Assembly (NCBI GenBank): GCA_020161435.1
Contig: JAIUNV010000004.1
Span: 62,001-126,000 of the forward strand
Length of the DNA: 64,000 nt
Reading direction: 5' to 3'
From: Bacteroidota bacterium
GTDB taxonomy: Bacteria; Bacteroidota; Bacteroidia; Chitinophagales; Chitinophagaceae
Shown here: positions 1-7,893 of the stretch, piece after piece
Layout: each line of letters opens with the position of its first letter
How positions within the stretch are numbered: the stretch's first letter is position 1
The notes under the pieces: model-generated
What the model saw: only the letters and a program-made list of their open reading frames with translations
What the model was told of the DNA's origin: nothing
Database searches by the model: none
Position numbers and translations under genes: made by a program

Positions 1-1
1 T

Positions 2-793
2 CTTACCACTATGGGTCTTGCCGTAAATATCGGCAAGCCTAAAGCTGCCGCTCCTGTAGTTGTAGCACCTCCGCCTCCACCACCTGCACCACCTGCACCG
101 GTTGATACCGATGGTGATGGTGTAGCAGACAATGTAGACAAATGCCCTACAGTAAAGGGTTTGGCTAAATACCAGGGCTGCCCCATTCCTGATACCGACA
201 AAGACGGCATTAATGATGAAGAAGACAAGTGCCCAAGTGTAGCTGGTATTGCCCGCTATCAGGGTTGCCCCATTCCCGATACCGACAAGGATGGCATCAA
301 CGATGAAGAAGACAAGTGCCCAAGCGTACCCGGTATTGCCCGTTATCAGGGTTGCCCTATACCTGATACCGATGCTGATGGTGTAAATGATGAAGAGGAC
401 AAATGCCCAACCGTTGCGGGTATTGTAGCCAACTACGGTTGCCCCGAAATCAAGTTTACTCCAGAAAACATCACTTTTGGTACTGGTTCTGCCACCCTTA
501 CTGCAAAAGGTGTAAAGGAATTGAAAGAAAATGTGTTGCCTGCCATTAAAGCTATTGGCAGCAACCCCATTCAAATTCAAGGCCATACCGATAACACTGG
601 CAGTGCTAAAACCAACATGAGCCTGAGCAAACGCCGTGCTGATGCAGTAAAAGCCTGGTTGGTGAAAAATGGCATTCCTGCTACGCAACTGACAACAGCC
701 GGTTTTGGTGCCGATCAACCCATAGCCGACAATAAAACCAACGCCGGTCGTTTGAAGAACCGCCGCGTAGATTTTAAGTTGGTAAAAGACTAA
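2..793 (+). CDS. OmpA family outer-membrane protein with TSP3 repeats (5' partial)
   Basis: The reading frame is open to the left edge of the window, and the first visible residues (LTTMGLAVNIGKPK) look like the end of a beta-barrel, so the true start lies outside. Next come a Pro-rich linker, four 29-residue thrombospondin type 3 repeats with calcium-binding DTDxDGxxD signatures and paired Cys, and a C-terminal OmpA peptidoglycan-binding domain (about the last 110 residues; motifs GHTDNTG, LSKRRADAVKAWL, GRLKNRRVDF). Such proteins anchor the outer membrane to peptidoglycan. The Met at position 11 is probably internal. A strong hairpin follows the stop codon. Confidence 0.93.
   Translation, partial: LTTMGLAVNIGKPKAAAPVVVAPPPPPPAPPAPVDTDGDGVADNVDKCPTVKGLAKYQGCPIPDTDKDGINDEEDKCPSVAGIARYQGCPIPDTDKDGINDEEDKCPSVPGIARYQGCPIPDTDADGVNDEEDKCPTVAGIVANYGCPEIKFTPENITFGTGSATLTAKGVKELKENVLPAIKAIGSNPIQIQGHTDNTGSAKTNMSLSKRRADAVKAWLVKNGIPATQLTTAGFGADQPIADNKTNAGRLKNRRVDFKLVKD
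104..448 (+). repeat. Four tandem 87-bp units encoding TSP3 repeats
   Basis: Units begin at 104, 191, 278 and 365, each starting with a GAT-ACC codon pair for Asp-Thr and encoding 29 residues with the pattern DTDxDGxxDxxDKCP...YxGCP. Units 2 and 3 are nearly identical at the DNA level; units 1 and 4 are more diverged. This is an in-frame protein repeat, not a mobile or CRISPR repeat. Confidence 0.9.
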
Positions 794-813
794 GACTTAA
801 CTGTTAGAATACC

Positions 814-840
814 AAAGGCACTTCCATCGGGAGTGCCTTT
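814..840 (+). terminator. Intrinsic terminator between convergent genes
   Basis: A 9-bp perfect stem (AAAGGCACT/AGTGCCTTT, loop of nine bases) ends in a T-run on the plus strand and begins with an A-run, so it can work in both directions. It sits between the ompA-like gene and the convergent SRAP gene, which stops 5 bp further on. Confidence 0.8.
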
Positions 841-844
841 GTAG

Positions 845-1516
845 TTATAGTAAGCTGGGCATTGGTGTAATCACATCCGGATGATCGTAGCCAGCCCTGT
901 TGAGGAGTGGGTATATTGGATAACGCTGCACTAATCCTTTAGGGGCAGGTAGCAAAAGATGGAGCAATTCATCTGTTGAGCTTTCATTGCTCAGCCAAGC
1001 TGTAGCAGACTTTTGGGTAAGCAGCACCGGCATGCGATGATGAATGGGTGCAATGTCGGCATTGGCCGGACAGGTAATGATGGAAAAAGTTTGCAGGCCA
1101 TTTTGCCAGGTATCCCACAAGCCTGCCATTAGCATCAGCTCATTGTCGGGCAAATGAAAGCGGTAGGGTTGACGGGCCGATTTAGCATCGATACCTACCT
1201 TCCATTCGTAGTAGCCATCTGCCAAAACCAAGCACCGCTTGTACTTGAAAATATTGAAGAACGAAGGTTTTTCTCTGATGCTTTCACTTCGGGTGTTAAT
1301 CATTTTACTACCCACCTGCATATCTTTTGCCCACTTTGGCACCAGCCCCCACCGCATGTATTGAATAATGCCCGGAAACTCATTGGTAATAACCGGCATG
1401 GGTTGAGTGGGAGCGGCATTGTAGCGGGCCTGCCAGTTTTCCCACTCTACTGCAGTTGCTTGCAGCCTTTCTTCTACTTTTTCTTTTGGGGTAAACAAAG
1501 AATATCTGCCACACAT
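845..1516 (-). CDS. yedK: SOS response-associated peptidase (SRAP/YedK/HMCES family)
   Basis: 223 residues, the normal length for the family. It starts with MCGRYS; after Met removal, Cys2 is the residue that forms the thiazolidine DNA-protein crosslink with abasic sites in single-stranded DNA. Other family motifs are visible: NAAPTQPMPVI, MINTRSE, the ADGYYEWK box holding the active-site Glu, and the HHRMPVLL box with the active-site His. The role in protecting abasic sites is known for the family. It is convergent with the ompA-like gene and shares its terminator; the neighbours suggest no partner. Confidence 0.95.
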   Translation of the reverse strand: MCGRYSLFTPKEKVEERLQATAVEWENWQARYNAAPTQPMPVITNEFPGIIQYMRWGLVPKWAKDMQVGSKMINTRSESIREKPSFFNIFKYKRCLVLADGYYEWKVGIDAKSARQPYRFHLPDNELMLMAGLWDTWQNGLQTFSIITCPANADIAPIHHRMPVLLTQKSATAWLSNESSTDELLHLLLPAPKGLVQRYPIYPLLNRAGYDHPDVITPMPSLL

Positions 1517-1596
1517 GAATTATCTTTTTTTAGCAGGCGGTTCATCACATCATGTATAACTGCCGATTGTAAATCTACACGCCGACTGGCATAAAA

Positions 1597-1631
1597 TTTC
1601 CGCATAGCACCGTTGGCAATCAATATCTTTA
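1597..1631 (+). promoter_or_regulatory. Candidate promoter of the lemA operon
   Basis: TATCTTTA (1624-1631) differs at one base from the Bacteroidota -7 consensus TAnnTTTG and lies 22 bp before the lemA start codon. TTTC 23 bp upstream is a weak -33 candidate. Inferred from consensus only. Confidence 0.35.
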
Positions 1632-1653
1632 TTCTCTTAAAAACAGATTACCC

Positions 1654-2244
1654 ATGAAATCGAAAAATCTTTCACTCATTGTTATTCTCGGTGCGTTGCT
1701 GGTATTTGGCGGCTGCGCCTGTAGCGGTTACAACGGTTTAATAACGCAAGATGAAAACGTGAAGAAAGCATGGAACAACGTACAAAGTGATTATCAGCGC
1801 CGTGCCGACCTTATTCCGAATTTGGTGAACACCGTGAAAGGTGCTGCCAACTTTGAGCAGGAAACACTCACCAAGCTGATGGAAGCCCGTGCAAAAGCAA
1901 CTTCTGTAAATGTAAATGCCGATGATTTGACGCCCGAAAAACTGGCTCAGTTTCAAGCGGCACAAACACAAATTTCATCTGGTATAGGCCGCTTGCTGGC
2001 TGTGGTAGAAAACTACCCCGACCTGAAAGCCAATCAAAATTTCCGCGACTTACAGGCACAGCTCGAAGGCACTGAAAACCGCATTAAAGTTGCCCGCAAC
2101 GATTTCAACGCAGCGGTGCAGGAGTACAATGTGAAGGCCCGCAAGTTTCCGATGAATATTTTGGCCAACATGTTTGGTTTTGCAGTAAAAGAAGGCTTTA
2201 AAGCAGACCCAGGCAGCGAACGTGCCCCCGATGTAAAATTCTAA
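1654..2244 (+). CDS. lemA: LemA family lipoprotein
   Basis: 196 residues. An N-terminal signal with a lipobox-like VFGGC (Cys21) suggests a lipoprotein. The LemA domain follows, with typical text: DENVKKAWNNVQSDYQRRADLIPNLVNTVKG near the N-terminus (read in parts) and an FNAAVQEYN-type helix near the C-terminus. LemA proteins are membrane-attached helical-bundle proteins of unclear biochemical role that are very often encoded beside TPM-domain proteins, as here. The next gene starts 9 bp after the stop, so the three genes probably form an operon. Confidence 0.93.
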   Translation: MKSKNLSLIVILGALLVFGGCACSGYNGLITQDENVKKAWNNVQSDYQRRADLIPNLVNTVKGAANFEQETLTKLMEARAKATSVNVNADDLTPEKLAQFQAAQTQISSGIGRLLAVVENYPDLKANQNFRDLQAQLEGTENRIKVARNDFNAAVQEYNVKARKFPMNILANMFGFAVKEGFKADPGSERAPDVKF

Positions 2245-2253
2245 ATTCATTCT

Positions 2254-2721
2254 GTGGCATTCTTCCGTCGTTTCTCTTCTTCTGCAGCCCGGTACATTTC
2301 GCACAGCGATAATGAACGCATCGTTGATGCCATTAGAGCAGCCGAAACACGTACCAGTGGCGAAGTGCGGGTATTTTTTGAATCCCGTTGCCGTTTCGTC
2401 AACCCCATCGACCGGGCTGCAGAAGTTTTTTTCGGTTTGCAAATGGACCATACCCATCACCGAAATGGCGTGTTGGTGTATGTAGCGTTTAAAGACCGTC
2501 AGTTTGCCATTTTTGCCGATGAAGGTATTTTCCGTGAAATGGGCACTGATTACTGGAATGCAGAGGCCGGCAAAATGCTGTCCAGCTTTGCTAAAAACGA
2601 TTATGTTGAAGGAATCATTACCGTTATACACGACATTGGCGAAGCACTGCAATCCCATTTTCCTTACGACCAGAAAGGCGATAAAAACGAACTGCCCGAT
2701 GATATTGTGTTTGGTAAATAA
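2254..2721 (+). CDS. TPM domain protein, short cytoplasmic form
   Basis: 155 residues with a GTG start. No in-frame ATG occurs before the conserved region, and the start is 9 bp after the lemA stop. It contains a TPM (Psb32/YgcG-type) domain: IRAAETRTSGEVRVFF, then a GVLVYVAFKDRQFAIFADEGI strand pair and a C-terminal helix near GIITVIHDIGEAL. There is no signal peptide or membrane segment, unlike the downstream paralogue. The function of this two-TPM arrangement is not established; a link to membrane protein quality control is conjecture. A lower-quality overlapping frame at 2504-2755 was ignored. Confidence 0.9.
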   Translation: MAFFRRFSSSAARYISHSDNERIVDAIRAAETRTSGEVRVFFESRCRFVNPIDRAAEVFFGLQMDHTHHRNGVLVYVAFKDRQFAIFADEGIFREMGTDYWNAEAGKMLSSFAKNDYVEGIITVIHDIGEALQSHFPYDQKGDKNELPDDIVFGK

Positions 2722-2751
2722 TCATCAGGCAAACCTTTGGCTACTTTCATC

Positions 2752-3531
2752 ATGAGATACTTTTTTTCCATTGTACTGATTTGCTGCATGGGCTTGTTAC
2801 ATGCTCAGCCCATCCCTCCGGTGCCCAACCCGCCACGGCTGGTGAATGACCTGACGGGTAAAGTGCTGCAGCCCGATCAGATAGCGCACCTGGAACAAAA
2901 ACTGGTGGCTTATGATGATTCTACATCTGTGCAAGTAGCCGTGGTGATTGTAAACTCACTCGGTGGCTACGAACCGGTAGACTTTGCTACCGAGCTTGGC
3001 CGCCAATGGAAAGTGGGCAATAAAAAAACGAATAACGGGGTTGTATTGCTGATTAGTGTAGAAGAAGGCAACCGTAAAGTTTTCATTGCGCCTGGCTACG
3101 GTTTGGAAGGGGCTCTGCCTGATATTACCTGCAAGCAAATTGTAGAAAACGAAATCATCCCCAACTTTAAGCAAGACAATTACTATCGGGGTATTGATGA
3201 GGCTACAGATGCTATTATAAAAGCTACCAAAGGCGAATACAAAGCCCCTGCCGGCTACAAGAAAAAAGGCAAGGGTGGCGGTAGCAGTGCTGTCGTTTTC
3301 GTCATCATTTTCATTGTAGTCATTTTTATACTCAGCTCACGTGGCGGTGGCGGTGGTGGCATGGCCAGCCGTCGTGGCTACCACGATGGCATTCCTCCTA
3401 TTTTCTGGTTCCCGGGTGGCGGCGGCGGTGGTCGCTCCGGCGGCGGTGGCTGGAGTGGCGGCGGCGGCGGTGGCTTCGGCGGTTTTGGTGGTGGCAGCTT
3501 TGGTGGCGGTGGCGCCGGTGGTAGTTGGTAA
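2752..3531 (+). CDS. TPM domain protein, membrane-anchored with Gly-rich tail (YgcG-like)
   Basis: 259 residues from ATG 2752. A TTG 15 bp upstream is also in frame, but the ATG gives a clean signal peptide ending at LLHAQ. Order: signal peptide (1-19), TPM domain (about 30-150, with DLTGKVL, VQVAVVIVNSL, GVVLLISVEEGNRKVFIAPGYGLEG and a PNFKQDNYYRGI motif), one membrane helix (about 181-199), then a low-complexity Gly/Ser tail to the end. This is the standard layout of YgcG proteins. It is the third gene of the lemA operon. Confidence 0.92.
   Translation: MRYFFSIVLICCMGLLHAQPIPPVPNPPRLVNDLTGKVLQPDQIAHLEQKLVAYDDSTSVQVAVVIVNSLGGYEPVDFATELGRQWKVGNKKTNNGVVLLISVEEGNRKVFIAPGYGLEGALPDITCKQIVENEIIPNFKQDNYYRGIDEATDAIIKATKGEYKAPAGYKKKGKGGGSSAVVFVIIFIVVIFILSSRGGGGGGMASRRGYHDGIPPIFWFPGGGGGGRSGGGGWSGGGGGGFGGFGGGSFGGGGAGGSW
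3340..3528 (+). repeat. GGN-rich low-complexity tract coding a Gly-rich tail
   Basis: GGC/GGT-rich codons encode the last ~60 residues of the TPM protein (runs of Gly broken by Ser, Phe, Trp). It is a protein-level low-complexity tail typical of YgcG homologues and gives misleading Ala- and Arg-rich frames on the other readings. Confidence 0.8.
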
Positions 3532-3560
3532 CAACTGCATGCAGGCTGTTCGTATCTTTC
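3525..3560 (+). promoter_or_regulatory. Weak candidate promoter of the BNR lipoprotein gene
   Basis: TATCTTTC (3553-3560) matches the Bacteroidota -7 element at 7 of 8 positions, 22 bp before the ATG at 3583. TTGG at 3525-3528 is a -33 candidate, but its spacing of 24 bp is a little long. Confidence 0.3.
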
Positions 3561-3582
3561 GCCTCCATTGATACGTTCATAA

Positions 3583-4818
3583 ATGAAACTTTTTTACACT
3601 ATTTTCTTTGCCATATTTCTTTTTGCAACAGCATGCCAGCGGCCCACTGTTAAGTTGGCTGATGAAGTAACGTACATTACATTGCTGCAAACTGACAGTG
3701 GTAAGTACCAAACCCCTTCGTTGGTAAAAAGTGCCGATGGCACTGTGTACCTGAGCTATCAATGGCAACAGGGCGATAGTGCAGCCTTACATTTTTCTTC
3801 TTTACAAAACAATGGATGGACTACACCTGCGCTGATTGCAGCAGGCAAATATTGGTTTGTCAATTGGGCCGATTACCCCACCTTGGCCTTGGCCGATAGT
3901 GGCCGCATGTTGGCCAGCTATCTGGTAAAAAGTGATACCGGAAAATTTACCTACGATATTCATTTGGCCAGCAGTGCCGATGCAGGCAAAAACTGGCATC
4001 ATGCAGGTTTGCTGCATGATGATGGCATACATGCCGAGCATGGATTTGTGAGTTTACTGCCTTATCAAAAAGGTTTTTTTGCTTGCTGGCTCGATGGCCG
4101 CAATGCAACTGCCGGCCACGAAATGCCGGCTGCTCATGAAGGGCATGCAGGTGCTATGAGTTTGCGGGCTGCTACGCTTGGCTTTGATGGCCATGTGCAA
4201 CAAGAGTGGGAACTGGACAGCCGCACTTGTGATTGTTGCCAAACCACGGCTGCCATTACCAATGATGGACCTGTAGTTATCTACCGCGACAGATCAGAGA
4301 GGGAAGTACGTGACATGAGTGTGGTACAATGGATGAACAACAACTGGTCTGAACCTAAAAACGTGTTGCAGCAAAATTGGGTAATGCCCGGATGCCCGGT
4401 AAATGGGCCACGCATGGTAGCCAACGGTCAACGGATTGCTGCCGTTTTGTTTTCATCGCCTAACGATTCATCAAATGTGCAGGTTGTTTTTTCAGCAGAT
4501 GCTGGCAAAACATTTACCAAGGGCATTCGTATAGATGAGGGAAACACGATAGGTAGAGTAGATATCGATTGGATAAATGAAAACACCGTTGTGGTAAGCT
4601 GGATGGACAATGAAAAGTTGCAGCTTCGTACAGTGAGTACTTCTGGCGAAATGAGTGCCGTAAAAACTGTAGCAGTTACTTCTGGCAAAAGAGCCGGCGG
4701 TTTTCCGCAGCTTTGTTACAGCAATGGTTTTGTGTACCTCGCATGGACGGATGTAGAAACACAGCGAATCAAAACAGCCCGCATTGCAGTGCATCGTTCT
4801 TATTCATTACAACCCTAA
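3583..4818 (+). CDS. BNR/Asp-box beta-propeller lipoprotein (sialidase-like fold)
   Basis: 411 residues. The signal peptide ends in a lipobox (FATAC, Cys18). The rest is a repetitive beta-propeller with two clear Asp boxes (SADAGKNW near residue 130 and SADAGKTF near 305) and blade starts such as TPSLVKSADGTVYLSY. A Cys cluster, CDCC, sits near residue 215. Proteins of this type are often named exo-alpha-sialidase, but I cannot identify the full catalytic set (Arg triad, Tyr/Glu pair), so glycan binding or another hydrolase activity is equally possible. Its last 12 bp overlap the convergent thioesterase gene. Confidence 0.75.
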   Translation: MKLFYTIFFAIFLFATACQRPTVKLADEVTYITLLQTDSGKYQTPSLVKSADGTVYLSYQWQQGDSAALHFSSLQNNGWTTPALIAAGKYWFVNWADYPTLALADSGRMLASYLVKSDTGKFTYDIHLASSADAGKNWHHAGLLHDDGIHAEHGFVSLLPYQKGFFACWLDGRNATAGHEMPAAHEGHAGAMSLRAATLGFDGHVQQEWELDSRTCDCCQTTAAITNDGPVVIYRDRSEREVRDMSVVQWMNNNWSEPKNVLQQNWVMPGCPVNGPRMVANGQRIAAVLFSSPNDSSNVQVVFSADAGKTFTKGIRIDEGNTIGRVDIDWINENTVVVSWMDNEKLQLRTVSTSGEMSAVKTVAVTSGKRAGGFPQLCYSNGFVYLAWTDVETQRIKTARIAVHRSYSLQP

Positions 4819-5214
4819 GCTGCGCAGGAGTTCATCGGGTATAATCGTGCCTCTTTGTGTAGCGGGGTCTACCAGTATCCAAGTGGTTTTAACCTGGGCA
4901 ATGGTTTTGCCGGTTTCGTTGTGCTGAAACACTACAATGCGGTCGCTGGCTTTGCCATTGGCTGAGTACACCCATGTATAAGCTATGATAGCATCGTCGA
5001 TAGTGCAGGGCCGTAAATAATCTATTTCGTGACGACGGACCACCCACCAATATTGTTGTCTTTGCGCTGGAGTGGTCAGCGTATCCCAATGTGCGGTCGC
5101 TACATCCTGCACCCATCGCAAATACACGGTATTGTTGACGTGATTCAATATGTCAATATCTGCTTTATTGACATGAATAGGTACCTGAAAGGCATGTAAA
5201 GGAATAGTAAACAT
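4807..5214 (-). CDS. Acyl-CoA thioesterase, 4HBT hotdog family
   Basis: 135 residues, normal for a YbgC/FadM-type hotdog thioesterase. The N-terminal motif DIDILNHVNNTVYLRWVQD holds the conserved Asp/His/Asn region of the active site. The middle section (EIDYLRPCTIDDAI) and the C-terminal IAQVKTTWILVD strand are typical. The substrate is unknown. It is convergent with the BNR gene (12-bp overlap) and lies 40 bp downstream of the start of no other gene on its strand, so it is probably transcribed alone. Confidence 0.85.
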   Translation of the reverse strand: MFTIPLHAFQVPIHVNKADIDILNHVNNTVYLRWVQDVATAHWDTLTTPAQRQQYWWVVRRHEIDYLRPCTIDDAIIAYTWVYSANGKASDRIVVFQHNETGKTIAQVKTTWILVDPATQRGTIIPDELLRSLGL

Positions 5215-5254
5215 GTAGCAAAATTGGCCATAATCTTTTGTATTGAAAAGCAGG

Positions 5255-7795
5255 TTATAGTCCAGCTTTCTCTTGCAGGTATTTCAGCTGATCTTTCAGC
5301 ACATTGTTATCCGGGTCTACTAATAACGCTGTTTGTCTTTGCGCAATCATCCACCGCAAGGTGGCAGCAATATTTGTTTGTAAGCCCATGTAATCAATAC
5401 GCAACATTTTATATGCTTCAATAGCGGAGCCAGTTGCTTTTTTGAAATCGTTGAGGTTTTTTAGCTGGTTGGCAAAGTACAGCATCCCATTGGTACTCAT
5501 GAGCCTGTCAAACATCGGTAGCTTGCGGTAATCGGCCAGCACTGTTGTAAAATCGGATACATCTTTTTTCAGGTACTCAATTATTTTCAGCGATGCTTCC
5601 AGTCTTCCCTTTGCATCTTTTTCTACTTGTGGTGCAAGTGCTATGGCTTTAGAGGCATTTTTGCGGGCCAAACTTTCTAGTGCAGCACCAGCTACACTAT
5701 AGCTGCTATCAGTAAGGGCCTTCACAAATAGGTTTTCGTGGTCTGCCTGTGTACTCATGCTCAGCACATCTATGGCCAATGCTCTTGTAGGCAAATCGGG
5801 TTCTGATACTACCATTTTCTCTATCAGTGCATGTGCTGTTGCAAGTACAGGCATGCTTCCTCTTTTCATGAGACGCAACAAAGCTTTGCGTGTACCAGCG
5901 TATGGGTCTTGCAGCAGCTTTTCAGCAATAGCTGCGTAAGCAGGTTCTGCTTTCCAGTTTTTAGCCAAAAAGTTCAATGCTTCCGTTTTATCCAAATGGT
6001 TTTTGCCAAGTGTACTTTGGGCAATCCACATGGCATCATCCTGATTGTTGTCTTTCTCCCAAAGCATTAGCTTTTGCGGGTCAACATTCACCCACACTGG
6101 CTTTGTGCTGTATGCAATACGGATGGTATCTACGGCTTGTTTGCCAATCCAAAAAGTAGCACGTTCTGCTTCGTTATTGTTGTTGTAAACATCTATCTCT
6201 ACAGGGAAATAAAACAGCTTGTCTTTTTGCTTTTGTTCTACAATTACGTTGAGCTGATTGGCCGAATCGATGAACTGATAATGAATGCCCACTTTGGGAT
6301 GCCCGTTGCCGAAAAACCACTGATCGAAAAACCAGTTGAGGTCTTTGCCACTCACTTCTTCCATGGCCAGGCGCAGCTGATGCGCTTCTGCATTTTTAAA
6401 TTTGTTGGTAGTGAGGTACACATTCAGGCCTTTGAAAAATGCACTATCGCCCAGGTATTGACGCAGCATGTTCAAAATGCGACCACCTTTCTGATAGCTA
6501 ACTCCATCAAACATATCTTCTTTATCGGCGTATTGAAAGCGAACCAAATGCTTGCTGCTGTTTGTTGGCTGAGCCAGATAGCTTTCCATCGCTTCCTGGT
6601 TGTATTCCAATGCACGGTCTTTGCCATAGCGATGTTCCATCCATAAGTATTCGCTGTAATCAGCAAGGCTTTCATTTACGGTGAGGTTGCTCCAGCTTTC
6701 GGCAGTTACAAGGTTGCCAAACCATTGGTGAAACAACTCATGTGCTACTACAATTTCCCAGCTATTGCCATCTTTTAATTGTCTAGCATTTTGATATGCT
6801 CCGGCACCGTGCAAGGTGGATGTTGTATTTTCCATTGCACCACTCACATAGTCTTGTCCTACCATTTGCGCATACTTAGCCCATGGATATTCTACACCCA
6901 GCAACTGGCTGAAAAACTGCATCATAGCTGGTGTTTCACCAAAGATGCCCTTTGCCACGGACGCATATTTAGGCTCTACATAATAATCTACAGCCAGGTT
7001 TTTATACTTGTCTTTAATAATGGCAAAATCGCCTACACCCATAAAAAATAAATAGGGCGAATGGGGCAAATCCATCTTCCAGGTATCGCTTCTTGTACCG
7101 TCATTATTTTTAATTTGTTTTACCAGTAAGCCATTGCTCAGCGTTACAAATTTTGCTGGCACGGTCATGGTAATTTCCTGTGTGGTTTTTTGATTTGTTT
7201 TGTCAATCGTTGGGCACCACACACTGGTAGCTTCCGTTTCGCCCTGTGTCCAAATTTGAATGGGCTTTGTACTGTCTTTGCCAACGGGGTTGATGAAATA
7301 CAAACCCTTGGCATCAGTAATAGCCAGGCTGCCTTTTACTTTTACTTCATTGGGCCTTGCCGTGTATTCTATGTAAATGTTTACTTGTTCATTACGCTTG
7401 TATGCTTTATCAAGTGTAATGTGTAGCTGCAAACTATCGGGGTAGCTGTACTGGAGTGGCAGCATATTGTTGCCTTTTACCAACGCCACTTTATGGATGA
7501 ACATGCCTTTTGCATCTAACTGTAGCATGGCCGACGGATAAAAGTGCGGTTGCAGGGTGAGCCACGCCTTGCCGGGCATGCGTTGTTTTTCATAATCAAA
7601 CCGAACGTCGAGCCGGGTATGTTGCAGGTTCCAAATTTTTTCGGGTGTTGCTCTGTAGTTAGGCTGTGCCGAAATTGGCACAATAGCCACAGTTTTGTTA
7701 TTGGTGCCGGCTTGTTGTGCCCGGCCGCTTATGCTGGCTGCAAGCAGCAGTCCGCATATGGCAAGTTTGAACATGGACAAGAAATTGTGGCGCAA
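5255..7795 (-). CDS. M1 family zinc aminopeptidase, secreted
   Basis: 846 residues, gluzincin M1 (PepN/leukotriene A4 hydrolase-like). An N-terminal signal peptide (hydrophobic stretch ending SGRAQ) points to export. The GAMEN exopeptidase motif is at about residue 318, and the zinc site HELFHQWFGN near 352 is followed 18 residues later by the third ligand in VNESLADY. The C-terminal region is a helical HEAT/ERAP-like domain. It removes N-terminal amino acids from peptides. A second in-frame ATG seven residues downstream could also be the start. It is divergent from the DUF4476 gene. Confidence 0.95.
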   Translation of the reverse strand: MRHNFLSMFKLAICGLLLAASISGRAQQAGTNNKTVAIVPISAQPNYRATPEKIWNLQHTRLDVRFDYEKQRMPGKAWLTLQPHFYPSAMLQLDAKGMFIHKVALVKGNNMLPLQYSYPDSLQLHITLDKAYKRNEQVNIYIEYTARPNEVKVKGSLAITDAKGLYFINPVGKDSTKPIQIWTQGETEATSVWCPTIDKTNQKTTQEITMTVPAKFVTLSNGLLVKQIKNNDGTRSDTWKMDLPHSPYLFFMGVGDFAIIKDKYKNLAVDYYVEPKYASVAKGIFGETPAMMQFFSQLLGVEYPWAKYAQMVGQDYVSGAMENTTSTLHGAGAYQNARQLKDGNSWEIVVAHELFHQWFGNLVTAESWSNLTVNESLADYSEYLWMEHRYGKDRALEYNQEAMESYLAQPTNSSKHLVRFQYADKEDMFDGVSYQKGGRILNMLRQYLGDSAFFKGLNVYLTTNKFKNAEAHQLRLAMEEVSGKDLNWFFDQWFFGNGHPKVGIHYQFIDSANQLNVIVEQKQKDKLFYFPVEIDVYNNNNEAERATFWIGKQAVDTIRIAYSTKPVWVNVDPQKLMLWEKDNNQDDAMWIAQSTLGKNHLDKTEALNFLAKNWKAEPAYAAIAEKLLQDPYAGTRKALLRLMKRGSMPVLATAHALIEKMVVSEPDLPTRALAIDVLSMSTQADHENLFVKALTDSSYSVAGAALESLARKNASKAIALAPQVEKDAKGRLEASLKIIEYLKKDVSDFTTVLADYRKLPMFDRLMSTNGMLYFANQLKNLNDFKKATGSAIEAYKMLRIDYMGLQTNIAATLRWMIAQRQTALLVDPDNNVLKDQLKYLQEKAGL

Positions 7796-7867
7796 AAATA
7801 CCCTTGGCCACTACGTATAATTGTTAATATTTATCCGCATTCAACCCACAAAAGGGCCGAATTATTG

Positions 7868-7875
7868 TAGGTTTG
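7868..7875 (+). promoter_or_regulatory. Candidate -7 element upstream of the DUF4476 gene
   Basis: TAGGTTTG fits TAnnTTTG exactly, 18 bp before the ATG at 7894. No convincing -33 element was seen. Confidence 0.3.
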
Positions 7876-7893
7876 CTTTACCACTTTAGAACA

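Noticed and set aside
104..448. Regular 87-bp repeats as a CRISPR or mobile repeat
   Set aside because: The units are in frame and encode TSP3 domains of an OmpA-like protein; there are no spacers.
3583..4818. Calling the BNR protein a functional sialidase
   Set aside because: Asp boxes show only the propeller fold; the catalytic residues could not be confirmed.
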